Positions 1 through 10,340 of a stretch of 64,000 nt of DNA are shown here, in pieces; within the stretch, counting starts at the first letter, position 1, and the number at the start of each line of letters is the position of its first letter. The DNA is from Chromobotia macracanthus (taxonomy: Eukaryota > Chordata > Actinopteri > Cypriniformes > Botiidae): positions 1,054,001 to 1,118,000 of the forward strand of contig JAZGTH010000072.1 of NCBI GenBank assembly GCA_036877525.1. The letters are read 5' to 3'. The notes under the pieces are model-generated. The model saw nothing but the letters and a program-made list of their open reading frames with translations, made no database searches and was not told where the DNA came from. The translations under genes were made by a program, and so were the position numbers.

Positions 1-751
1 TAAAATATGTACATGATAAAATGTGTATGATATGAATCCTTTGTGAAAAAGTTACATTAAATTTTCTTTTAAAGAAATACATAGTATTGCTGCTTATAGT
101 CAACTCTACCTGAAGTATGTGTATGTGGGGAAGAGAGAGAAATATAAATTACAGCTCTCTTGTGTTGTATTAGCAGTTTTGTCTTGTTCACTGGTGATAA
201 CCCTCTTTAAAAGACAAGACATGGGTGTGAACAGCAGGGTGAGCTAATTACAGGTCTGCATAAACTGACACTAGCTGAGACTGCACCCCCCTTTTATTTA
301 CAATCACAGTAATTCTCTTTTTTACCTATGCTTTTCTTTCTTCATCCCGTCTTTTATTCTTTTACTCAGCCTCTTCCTTCTTTTCTAAGTCTCACAAAAC
401 CATCAACAGAGTCTCCCAGAATAGAAAAGCCATTTCTTACATTTAAAGCTCAAGTAATACATTGTGAAAATCGCAGGCAGGCAGATTTGGATTAACCTCA
501 GCTTTCCGTACATCAAAAGAAAAATGCAGTCTCCTAGCGGTCGTGTTCAAGTTATGTGCCAGAAAGAAGAGGAAGAAACACATTTCAGGGCCATTTTTTT
601 GCATTAAATTGCTTTTCCGGTTGATTCTGAAGAATCACGCTGCTTTTCATGGCTCTACCAAAGATGTGCAGTCACAGGCCAAAAGTTCAGCAACCTCATC
701 AAAAGCATGAGTTGTTTTCTGAAACAGCACATTCACTGTGAGTCACTCAGA

Positions 752-762
752 CTGTGTGTGTG

Positions 763-795
<33 letters not shown>
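752..795. repeat. (TG)n microsatellite
   Basis: TG run with one CA interruption, about 22 units. Confidence 0.95.
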
Positions 796-796
<1 letters not shown>

Positions 797-822
797 AGGC
801 TGCCACAATATAAAAGATGAGA

Positions 823-932
823 AGATAGATAATTAGGTAGGTAGACAGATGAACAGATAGATAGATGCACAAACAGGCACATGCATAAAACAGATGAATG
901 GATGGATGGATGGATGGACGGACAGACAGATA
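823..932. repeat. Compound GATA/GATG/GACA tetranucleotide array
   Basis: Degenerate GATA and GTAG repeats lead into perfect GGAT units (898-918) and GGAC/AGAC units. Confidence 0.85.
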
Positions 933-1269
933 CTCAGTGCTATTAAACAAAGCACTGCCAGACCTGTCAGAGATTTGAGGGTTGGATCTTTTGCCAGTAG
1001 TAACAGAATGTGAGTCAAAGCTGTAACATTCTGTACAGTAATCCCAGTGTTTGGATCATTTAAAGCTGCAGAGAAACATTTAGGAATAACAGTGTAGGAG
1101 TAGCTGTATTATTTGCAACATTAGAAATGTACATATCCTCAACTTCATTACAAAGTGTGTGGGTGTTAAGTGTGCAATCTTATCTGACCTGGACAGCTAA
1201 AATAGACTCCCACCGCCATTGAAAATGTACAGCGTGTGTGTGTGATGAGGGGGAGCTGCTGGTGAGGGT

Positions 1270-1272
<3 letters not shown>

Positions 1273-1311
<39 letters not shown>
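1273..1311. repeat. (AG)n microsatellite
   Basis: About 19 uninterrupted AG units. Confidence 0.95.
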
Positions 1312-1313
<2 letters not shown>

Positions 1314-1642
1314 TGTTTCTCTGATAAATATGAGCCTCAGCTAGATGATATACATATTTTAGCTACATTTTAATATTTTTCACCCTTTAGACCACATTTA
1401 ATATTGCAATATTTGTATTTCAGCTAAAACAGCTGAAAAGGGTGATTTTTAATCATAGGAACTATCATTTCAAGCAAACAGCCAATATAGCCTAATGCAT
1501 TCAAAAGTCTGTTATTAATTTCCATCTCAGAAGGAGTTTTAATCTGCATGCTGCTCTTAGCTCCCTATAGTTTTCATCAGTAATATTAAGTATGCTGCAG
1601 ATCTGGCGACCTAAATGAGCATCCTCCAGGGCTATGGATCTC

Positions 1643-1663
1643 ACAGCTGTCCGTGGTCCTGAA
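1643..1663 (-). promoter_or_regulatory. RE1/NRSE (REST-binding) site 1
   Basis: On the minus strand the site reads TTCAGGACCACGGACAGCTG, matching 16 of 17 positions of the classic RE1 consensus NTYAGMRCCNNRGMSAG. The one mismatch is G where A or C is expected in the left half-site. Left and right half-sites have canonical spacing. It is the first of three RE1 sites within 260 bp, all in the same orientation. Confidence 0.7.
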
Positions 1664-1745
1664 ATCCAGGCATGCAATAAAATCCTGTATTAATCAGTGC
1701 CTAACATTCAGCAGATCCTGTTGAAGCAGCGTATTAGGGAACCCT

Positions 1746-1766
1746 AGAGCTGTCCTTGGTGCTGAT
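1746..1766 (-). promoter_or_regulatory. RE1/NRSE (REST-binding) site 2, perfect consensus
   Basis: On the minus strand the core reads TCAGCACCAAGGACAGCT and matches all 17 positions of NTYAGMRCCNNRGMSAG, so it is the strongest of the three sites. Its start lies 103 bp after the start of site 1. A GTATTAG motif begins 15 bp before it on the plus strand, an arrangement repeated at site 3. Confidence 0.78.
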
Positions 1767-1880
1767 ATTTTGTCATTTCATTTGGTGCTCAGTATGAAGG
1801 ACTAACATAATGAAAAGTGCTATGTTTGACAGTTCCCTCAATATAAATAGAAGTCACCTGTTGCTGTATTAGTCAGTGCA

Positions 1881-1901
1881 GGAGCTGTCCGTGGTCCTGA
1901 C
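1881..1901 (-). promoter_or_regulatory. RE1/NRSE (REST-binding) site 3
   Basis: On the minus strand it reads GTCAGGACCACGGACAGCTC, 16 of 17 consensus positions, with the same single mismatch as site 1. A GTATTAG begins 15 bp upstream on the plus strand, exactly as at site 2. The start-to-start distance to site 2 is 135 bp. Confidence 0.72.
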
Positions 1902-1991
1902 GTTGAGGTGTCACGCTTACTACAGTGCAAGGCAGCTCTGTGTTGATATTCCTCAGAATTTCTATTTTCATACTTTATGATTGGCTGTGCT

Positions 1992-1999
1992 ATTTGCAT
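1992..1999 (+). promoter_or_regulatory. Octamer-like motif ATTTGCAT
   Basis: This is an exact ATTTGCAT, the reverse of the POU/Oct site ATGCAAAT, about 90 bp after RE1 site 3. An 8-mer is weak alone; it is listed because a second copy in the opposite orientation lies 146 bp on. Confidence 0.3.
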
Positions 2000-2137
2000 T
2001 TATCTGCATACTGAAATGTGATTGGTCTTTTATGTATTACATCTAATGATTATGTATAATCATCTATTTACACTGCTAAGGTACCTACGCTTGTCTAAAA
2101 ACATCACCACTGTTGTTTTGCTCATTTCCTTCAGGAA

Positions 2138-2145
2138 ATGCAAAT
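2138..2145 (+). promoter_or_regulatory. Octamer motif ATGCAAAT
   Basis: This is an exact POU/Oct-family octamer, the second within 250 bp of the RE1 array. Confidence 0.3.
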
Positions 2146-2149
2146 ATAG

Positions 2150-5100
2150 TTTCTGAAATATTAACTATTATTCCTGGCACTTTGCAACTCAAATTATTTG
2201 ACATTTACAAAAAGATCCTCTATAAATCCTAATATAGGTCTTAAAGCTGAAGTCATTTCTGCAGCAAACAGAATTTGCAGAAATAATCTTCACCTTATTT
2301 CAAACAGAAATGCCAGGGTATTAGCCTATGATGGTTTACTTATACAGTAGTTGCTTCTACATATTAAACTGTGACAGAAGAAAGTATTATACCATCAAAA
2401 AAAATACATGAAACAAAGTGCCTTTCCCCTATGTATGTATTAAAATGTAAAAGTTAAATCTTTCAATGCTTTACATTGTTCTATTATGTATATCATACAA
2501 AATTATAATATAATATGCCACAACTAGCATTGAAACTGTTTATGCTGTGTAGACAGAAAAGAACTGTTCTGCATAATCAAGGCTGACTTAGACCAAAATT
2601 ATCTACTAGCACTGTCACTATCACCTTTACTTTGCTCACTGGGTACTTACTAACAAAATATATTTGCATTAATTTTCTTTTACTTAAAAGCACATTAAAA
2701 AAGCTGTAAAACAGAATCAAATTGAATAGTCTGAAACCAATATTCACCCATAATACTAAACCATAAGTATAATTTATTCATATAAATAGCTTTGAAAATA
2801 AAAACATCCCTGACTAACTTGTGCTGGTCTCTCTAAACCTGAAACAGCTTTATATGCAAACGATGACCTTAATACTTATGTCAAAATTCAATGTAAACTG
2901 TTCAAATATCCCTGATCTTTCTGTGACACACCTTTAGTTATAAAAGCATCCAGCATATAACATAAAACTGTTGCAAACAGCATCCTAATGTCCCCAACCC
3001 AGCAGGAGTCACATCTACACCTGAGTCCACTGCCATGTAAGACACTCAGAGAGCCTGTTCTGTAAACCATGTTCCTGCAAACAGGCAAATGAGTCTGTTA
3101 TGGAGAGAGCACACACCAGTTAGGTGTGTATTGAGTGGATCTCATGGGGGAAGGGGGCTGTTTTTCTCTATGTGACAGGCACGCTGACGCAGGGCAGCCC
3201 GGGGGCAGGTGCGCTGCTATCAACAGACATATTACGGATCAGAAACTAACGGAAAGAAGCCATTAGGGAGAACCAGGGGCCCGGAGAGTAAAAGTCATAG
3301 GAACCATCTCTGTAATGATGGGGTGGAGAAAGAAAACACAGACAATAGCAGCCGAGATAGAGAGAGAGAAAACAAATAGAGATCTTGAGGAGAAGAGGAA
3401 GAGATTGATAAAAGTGGGACGGATGAGAAATAAAAAAGATTTGGTGGGTGTGAGCGCCGTAAGAGAGCTGTTTAGGAGCTCTTGTAACTTCAGTGGACTA
3501 CGTAAATATACTGCATATACATAAACCCATTGTACAGTAAAACTCATCTGTGTACTGGGGGCAATATAGCAGTTGAATCCAGGGCTGTTGTTTAAAGGTC
3601 CCAGGACAACATTTATATTATGGGATGCGCTCCACAGATTATGTTGATATAATTAAGGTTAGTCTGGCTCTCTGGTCCAAATTATGACGTGAAACACAAT
3701 TATAACTTATTATAACCTTTAGCTACACTGTGGCACCTCCTGGTATTTCAACAGCTGCTTTATGAGACAGGGTGAGAGGTTGGACAGGTGCATTTAGCTT
3801 GCAGCTAAGATACACCAAAGCTAGCCTCTTGTGCTCACAGCTTGACCTACTTCTGTCCATTTTTGAGAAGGGGAAGAGAAAGTCTTTGGAAGACAGACCA
3901 AAAAAAGTGTGCAGAGTTTTTTACTTTAAAGCCATTAGAGTAGGACACATGCTGCGTGTGTTCACTAGTTGCCTCATCTGCGAATTTCTGAAGCCCAGTG
4001 CTGGGACCCAAACAAGGGATTATGGGTAATATGAGTTGCCAGCGCTCTCATGAAAGAATGTCGCGTGATGCTTGCTGAGCACGCAAGAGTCTGTGTCTTT
4101 AGAACAGATGTTTGTTTAATACGGGCTTAGCTTCTGTACACACATTCTCCATCCACTAAGAACGTCTATAGAGTGATTTGAATTTGGATTGATGTGTGCA
4201 CTGCTTCCAGCTGCTGGTGTTTATCTCATCCTGTTTCCAATAAGAAGAGCAGAAAGAGAGGAAGAGGAGAAAGCTGCAGTATGTGTGCAGAAAAGATAAC
4301 AGAGCAACTGGACAACAGAGCAGCTAATTAATGTGAATCACATGGACTGTCTACAAAGCTTGTATAACAGGCCAAAGCTTCTCAACTGATTCTTGACATA
4401 CTGTAAGATTACCGTAACATACGGACATTGTGTGTGTGCTATAAACTTCATAATTAAATTAAATGACTTTATAATTAAATACGGCATGGCTAACTTGCTG
4501 CCTGATAAAGATGCATTACTAAGACAAACAAGCAAAAGCTCAAATAGGGACAGTTTACCACAAAATGAAAAAGGCAATGCCAGTTTTAATCCAGTTTTCC
4601 ACACAATCCCCTTTGTCCGTTGTTCTTCCTTTTTCCGGTCCTGTGTCCTATAAATACAAAACATGCCCAACAAGAGTCCTTCCTTGCATATACTGTAGAG
4701 TCTTATTTAGTGAAGCTACAGTAATTGCTGTCAATACATTTACACACACATTGTTGACTGCCTAAAGCTCATTCTACTGTGAAACTCTCGCTGTTTAACT
4801 CAGTTTTTTAACTGTCCTTGAACTCAAAAAAATCATTACCAAAATATTTTCACCACCCACCACTCAAAAAAGAAGATATCTCAGAGGTGACTGTAGACAT
4901 GATTCCCTACTTTCACCCTCCAATGGGAGCTCATTATGCGTCTGCTGAGCACCACCTCCTGTTCCATGTCTAATCTGGGCCACCGCAGCCCAACTCTGTC
5001 TTCTCATATTTCCACCTTCTTCACCAGGAGGGCCTTTGCTGGCTCCTGGCGAAGGGTGGCTGGTTTCGTCAGCTCTGAAAGAAACGGAAACGAGCAAATT

Positions 5101-5551
5101 AAACACCTCATGAGTATGACTAAGATCTCTGTTCTTTGTTTATTCATATTCCATGTGCAATAAACAAGCTGTATTTTTGAATTCACTCTTGAGAACGGAA
5201 TGAAATAAATGAATAAATTAAAGCATTTTCACCCAAATAAATACATCTGGAAATGCATGAAATTACTCCAGGGTTTTGCTGCAGAGGAAGTGACAACACT
5301 GCCGTGTCTCTCTCTCTCTCTCTCTCTCTTCACCACGGTGCAGAGAGAAACAGACAGTGACCCACTTAAAGTACTTGAAAACCACACATATTTAAATGCA
5401 CACATGCTCTCACACACAATGTATATAAATTCACTTAAGCATACATTTGTTTCTATATCATGTGGGGACTTAATGTTTTCATACTGAACAAATTATGTTA
5501 TCTTTCCCCTGAACCAGTCTGTCTCCTCTATGTATTTTTAGATTTTTATTA
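2150..5551. other. AT-rich noncoding DNA
   Basis: There is a purine-rich stretch at 3315-3435 and a short GC-rich patch at 3180-3215 (CAGCCCGGGGGCAGGTGCGC). No exon, RNA gene or recognised mobile element was seen. Confidence 0.55.
5307..5329. repeat. (TC)n microsatellite
   Basis: About 11 TC units. Confidence 0.9.
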
Positions 5552-5909
5552 CAGGGTTAGTTCACTAAAAAGGAATCTTCTGTCATTATTTACTTCCCCT
5601 TATGTTGTTGTTCCAAACCCATATGCTGTTTTTTCTGTGGAACACAAAAGCGAAGAATCTCACTTCTCTTCTGCATACATTGCTGATAGTTTATAGTAAC
5701 CACATCTGTCAACCCAGAACAGCACCATACAAGTCCACATGCACCATATTCTGCAGTCTTTTACAGTCACGCATGAGCTTTGCATTTTAAACTTGTGTGT
5801 TGAACTTCATAACAGCCATATGATGTCCATATGTTTCATCCCACAACTTGTGTTTTCATCATTATTTTATATAATGTAATTTTATTGTTGGGTGAGGTCT
5901 TCCTTTAAG
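5552..5909 (+). mobile_element. Palindromic non-autonomous DNA transposon, cyprinid type
   Basis: The left end (GGGTTAGTTCACTAAAAAGG, then TGTCATTATTTACTTCCCCT and TTCCAAACCCATATG, with GTGGAACACAAAAG) and the right end (TGTTGGGTGAGGTCTTCCTTTAA) match a very abundant cyprinid element with inverted ends. There is no coding capacity. Confidence 0.75.
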
Positions 5910-6572
5910 ACATTATTTTGCATGTTTAGGAAGGAAGTTTTTTTAATGGACTCAGTCAAGGCATCTTGTTGTTTTGAGTTGTCAACAAAGTGTGAAGATT
6001 TACTGTTATTAACTTGACAAGAAGATGAGTTCACTGAGTCAGGTTAACAAATCCTTTTTAACAGTGCACCTTCACAAACACATTCAAGGATGTCATGTCA
6101 AATTCTGAACCATGGTATTCTGGTCTGTCTGTGGCACACAAGCGCTGGGATCAGCATATTAAGATATGAAAACATTTGATCATCTCCTTCAACCAGTTTG
6201 ACTCCAAGGACACACCTCTCTAAAGACACACACACACTTCCACTTTTTATTCTCAAAATTAGGTATCTGATTGATAGAGCTGTTTAGAAACATGCACTGA
6301 TAACTTCAGACAGCTTGTGCATTATTGGGCCTTCTTTTGTCAGTTTGATGCATGTTAACGTCTGTTCACTGTCTTATTTGTACATGCGTTTGTTTTGTGC
6401 TTGCACAGAACCTGACACGTGTCTCCAGGAATGCAGAGGTAAGCAGAGACCTGACAGGCTACCAGTTGTATGAAAGACCTACACATCTATACAGAAATAG
6501 ATACATTCACAATCACCTTCATTGTGCAACAACTTTTGCACTATTTTGGACTGCTGGACAATGCAGTTAGAT

Positions 6573-6840
6573 CTTAAAGGAAAAGTTCAACACGGAAAGA
6601 AACAAACATTCATTATTTGCCCACTCACGTGTTGTTTCAGGACCATATGACTTGCTTTTCTCTGTGGAACACTAAGGAAGAAGTTCCAAATAACTCTGTG
6701 GTCTTTATTATAGAAAAACTCATAAACAGCTACATTCATAGAGACTGTTTTTATAGTGTTTTTAGCTTGTCCTTGCCCTAGTCCACATTTTCATTAACAA
6801 AATGACAATGTTTATTTTTGGTTCATCTGTTCCTTTAAGA
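6573..6840 (+). mobile_element. Second copy of the palindromic DNA transposon
   Basis: It starts TTAAAGGAAAAGTTCA, contains CATTATTTGCCCACTCACGT and TCTGTGGAACACTAAGG, and ends TTGGTTCATCTGTTCCTTTAA. It lies only 660 bp from the previous copy and is more diverged internally. Confidence 0.72.
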
Positions 6841-7003
6841 CTTTAAGGCCACAGCAGGGAAATACAGCACATCAATATACTGGAACATTATTCCCTGCCG
6901 ACCTGATAATGTGTAGATGACAGATCAATCTGCCTCCACTACTCTGAATTGTGTTTCATGTACAAGTGCTTTGATTATACTTCTAATTAAAGTAAGTTAA
7001 TCA

Positions 7004-7700
7004 GTGTATAGGGACGCAACGACCCAGCACGCTTGTAACTCTGTAGCACGTTTCTCTGGGCGGGTATCTCTAGCAATTAAATCAATGTCATCTCTGCCTT
7101 ACGATTCCTCATCCGGATGGGCTATCAGGTTTATCCACAAATGGAATGTAAATTCAAACAGGCAGAAACTGACGTCGGCAGCCGAATACAAAAAAGTGAC
7201 AGCATAATAGCGAAGCGCACAACGTGAAGTTATGAAAGAGACAGATTGTACAGTCTAGCATTTAATACGTCTAAATTACGCCATGATTGCGGTGAGATAG
7301 AGCGTAACAAAGGGCAAAAATATTCATAGAGCCGGGGAAGTAGGAGGGAGGCTGGAAATTCTATTGTGCTTATTTTAACAAGACAAGCTAATAAAAAAAT
7401 GTGAATGGGCTAAAATTTGCCAACCCACTGTCAGTGGCACAGTATGACAGGTTGTTTACAGAGTTTCCTTTCTGCGACTCATCGTGCCGCTCAAAGCGCG
7501 TTCACAAAAAGCTATTTAAGTCATTTAATGTAATCTGTCATGTTTCTTTCCCCACTCGGCACTTTTTAGATGGAGGAAGAATGCACATGACAGTCAATCA
7601 ATTGCGAAACACAGTCAAACCGACGGCTTTCTGTTGTTACGTGACCCCCTAGGATATCTCTCCTTCTTTGTTGCGTTATTTCGTCATTTATCATTCTTCT
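7004..7700. promoter_or_regulatory. CpG-retaining segment, candidate unmethylated regulatory element
   Basis: By eye there are close to 30 CpGs in about 680 bp, while flanking kilobases have roughly one per 100 bp. It contains a CRE-like TGACGTCG near 7170 and TTACGTGACC near 7637. Short open frames here show no recognisable protein. It could be a promoter, an enhancer or a missed 5' exon region. Confidence 0.35.
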
Positions 7701-8086
7701 CTCTCTGCGTGAGCGTTTAGTTCATTTGGTGATTTTTGTTCCATTCATCCAGAATTCAGAGCGTTTTAATGTAATTATAACCCAATAAAGAGATAAATGG
7801 AGAAATCGCGCTCTCATTCTCTCATTGTGTGACTCAGGGGTGTTTCATGAGATCCAGTCATGTCTTTTACACCTTCCAATCTGTTAATGGGCTCACAGGA
7901 AGTGACAAAACTGTCATGTTTGGATCAGGGCACCAGAATGTTCAAATCATGGGCTGTGGAAGGGCTTCAGTACCCACGACTCAAACATGCACAGCCCCTA
8001 TTTTGTATAAACATCTAAACTTTAATCTTAAGTATAAATATGTGTGTTAGTATATGATGGCTAGACTAGAAAGATTATTGTTAAAC

Positions 8087-8230
8087 AAAAAGTACCATGG
8101 AAGTTTTACTCTTGGAACATAGTACGATGTGAGACCTTTCCAATGAATACTGTATCTATATATCCATATATAATCTGCACTTTTTGGAAAAAGTTCCAAA
8201 AAGTACAAGGGTACTACCATGATACTTTTT
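8087..8230. mobile_element. Short inverted-repeat element (MITE-like)
   Basis: The left arm AAAAAGTACCATGGAAGT pairs with the right arm, which reads AAAAAGTATCATGGTAGT on the minus strand, 16 of 18 positions identical. The interior is AT-rich. No second copy was identified in the window. Confidence 0.4.
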
Positions 8231-9240
8231 CTCATTGAATATCCTTCTGAGTTTCACTCAGAAGTATGTTGATCTCCAGAAGTTAAATGGGTTGCAAAGA
8301 TCACATCATGCTGACTTTAAAGACAGGGTTGGCTCAGGGCGTTGAAACAATCTATAAAGTTGAGGAACGGCTCATTAAAGCGAAGGGTCTTTGAAAAGCA
8401 CTAATTATCTATGTGGAGAGGAACACAAAAATTCTCAAAGTAGGAGGAACACATCCCCCGAGTTGTAACCATTACGCCTACCTCAGAACGAGTATGCGTA
8501 AATTAGTGATGTTAGTAAGCAGTTAAAAATAAGATGTACATGTTAAAAAATAAAATCAAGCATCAGTGATGATAATAAAAAACTGAGTATAAAGTATACA
8601 TCATTTTGGGAATTTGAAAGCAGCTCTGCATGAAAACAGCCCTAATCTTGTGCTCTCTCACTCTTAACACACTCTCATACACAAATACATACTCAAACGG
8701 GAATTTGGCAGCACTACTCAAAAAAATTACTCCAAAGTTTTGATGCCAAATGATGCCAAGAAGAGAAACAAAAAGGAACAAGAGAGTAGGAATATTTTAT
8801 GCTCTGTGAGTTCAGCATCTGGCTAGCTTTAATCATATTATCCAAATGTTCCCAGAAATTCAATCTCTCCATCTACACTCAGCCCATTATGCACCTTTTC
8901 AAGCTGCCCAAATCACTTAGAGTTCATTTATTACTACGATTTGTCGAAAAGGCTTTTTCAAAATCAATTATCCATTTACCCTGCACCCTTATTTGAATAA
9001 AGGCTTGTTAGATGCAGTTTTGTCACTGCCATCAGTGTTGAAAATGGAGCTAATGAATACTAATGCATGCTAATATGTGCTAAAAGGGCTGATCTATTAG
9101 AAAACAGGCGGTGCTGGCTAGTGACACCACCTATATACAAACCAACACACATACATGCACATTTAGCTGTACTCCCAAACACATTTATTTGTGCTATTAG
9201 TTGGACCATAATAACCAAAATTATTGTGCAATAGCAAAAT

Positions 9241-9640
9241 TTGGTGGTATTGTTGGAGTCCTTAAGGATCTGGGCTTCGTACTAAAAGGTTGTAGGTTTA
9301 AACCCCACAAGGGACGACATGTGAGCCAATGTGTCAGACACTTAACCCTATTATACTGTAGTGGACTTGCCCTGTAAAAATACTGCTCTGGAGTCATGTC
9401 AAAATGACTGTGTTTACAAGATGAGTGCACATGAGTGCCACCACAATCTCATCATAAACCGAAATATGAAATTCCATCTGTTTTCTTCCCACCAAAATCA
9501 CTTTGCAATCTTAATTACAACTTTCAAACTCACAGAAACTCGTAAGAGCTTCACAGCTAAACTTAAGAAGGCGGAAGAAGAGTCACTCTGGATAATAAAA
9601 ACATCTGCTAAACGACAAATTGTAATTTGCAATTAAAATG
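9241..9640 (+). mobile_element. Second SINE type, head and tail separated by about 200 bp
   Basis: Positions 9255-9375 resemble a common fish tRNA-derived SINE: TTAAGGATCTGGGCT, then AAAAGGTTGTAGGTTTAAAC, CCCACAAGGGACGACATGTG and CACTTAACCCTATT. The matching 3' tail (CTCTGGATAATAAAAACATC then TGCTAAACGAC) appears only at 9588-9620. The extra sequence between them may be an insertion or part of a longer SINE variant. Confidence 0.65.
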
Positions 9641-10222
9641 CGGATCAAAGATACAAACACTACCAATTTGCCATTAATGCCAGACTGCTAAAACCCACAC
9701 GCACACAAAACACACAGTACAACTGTTTGCTAACTGTTATGTCAACAGGATCTGTTATTGTGAAGTAAACTCTTTGCTTTTTAAGAGTGTAGGAGACATA
9801 GATCAGACTATTGTAGCATCTTAAAAAATTGTAGAGAAATATGAGGGACTGCCTGCTGATGAATGAGCCGGCCAGTATTATTGAAGCCCTGCTCCACTGT
9901 TCCCTCCACAGAACGCCGGCTTGTGTTCCCAGCACAGCGGATCATTGGCAAATTTAATTACCTTTCTGAGAGCTCTTCAATCACACGGATTAGTGTGTGT
10001 GTGTGTGATTGTGTGTGAGGGGAAAAAGAGAGAATGACAGAAAGCAAACTTGCAAGTGTATATTTTTAGAAAGTGTGTGATACGCAACAAAATTCCCCGA
10101 GACTCTCTAAATGATACATGCTGTGATTTTAGGGGTGAGGGATTTACTCTAAATCCAGAAGTTTTAACCACTCTTAGGCATTGGTAAAGCCTGAGGTCAC
10201 TGGTGTTAGGTCATTGTAATAT

Positions 10223-10340
10223 CCCTGCTGTAAAAACCCAGCTTAAACCAGCCTGAAGTCTTTTGCTGGTCTTAGCTGTTGGTTTAGCTGGTCTCCTAGC
10301 CTGACCAGCTGACAAGTCCTGAAAAACCCTCAAAAAAACA
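10223..10340 (+). mobile_element. AGCTGGT-rich MITE, partial
   Basis: The stretch begins CCCTGCTGTAAAAACCCAGC and is built of TTAAACCAGCC and TTAGCTGGT units, typical of an abundant cyprinid element. It fades after AAAACCCTCAAAAA. Confidence 0.6.

Larger units (their letters stand above)
1..1560. other. Noncoding, microsatellite-rich
   Basis: Apart from the TG, tetranucleotide and AG arrays listed separately, I see nothing supported here. Confidence 0.6.

Noticed and set aside
1184..1200. Fourth RE1-like site (ACCTGGACAGCT)
   Set aside because: Only the right half-site matches; the left half-site is absent at canonical spacing.
6409..6438. Possible 30-bp exon (TTGCACAG before, GTAAGC after, ATGCAG inside)
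   Set aside because: The ATG would join exon 2 in the wrong phase (phase 2 instead of phase 1), giving a frame with no LRR protein.
1..7000. miR-132/miR-212 hairpin, expected nearby from mammalian gene order
   Set aside because: I looked for the mature-sequence cores (TAACAGTCTACAGCC and TAACAGTCTCCAGTC) on both strands and did not see them; they may lie upstream of the window.
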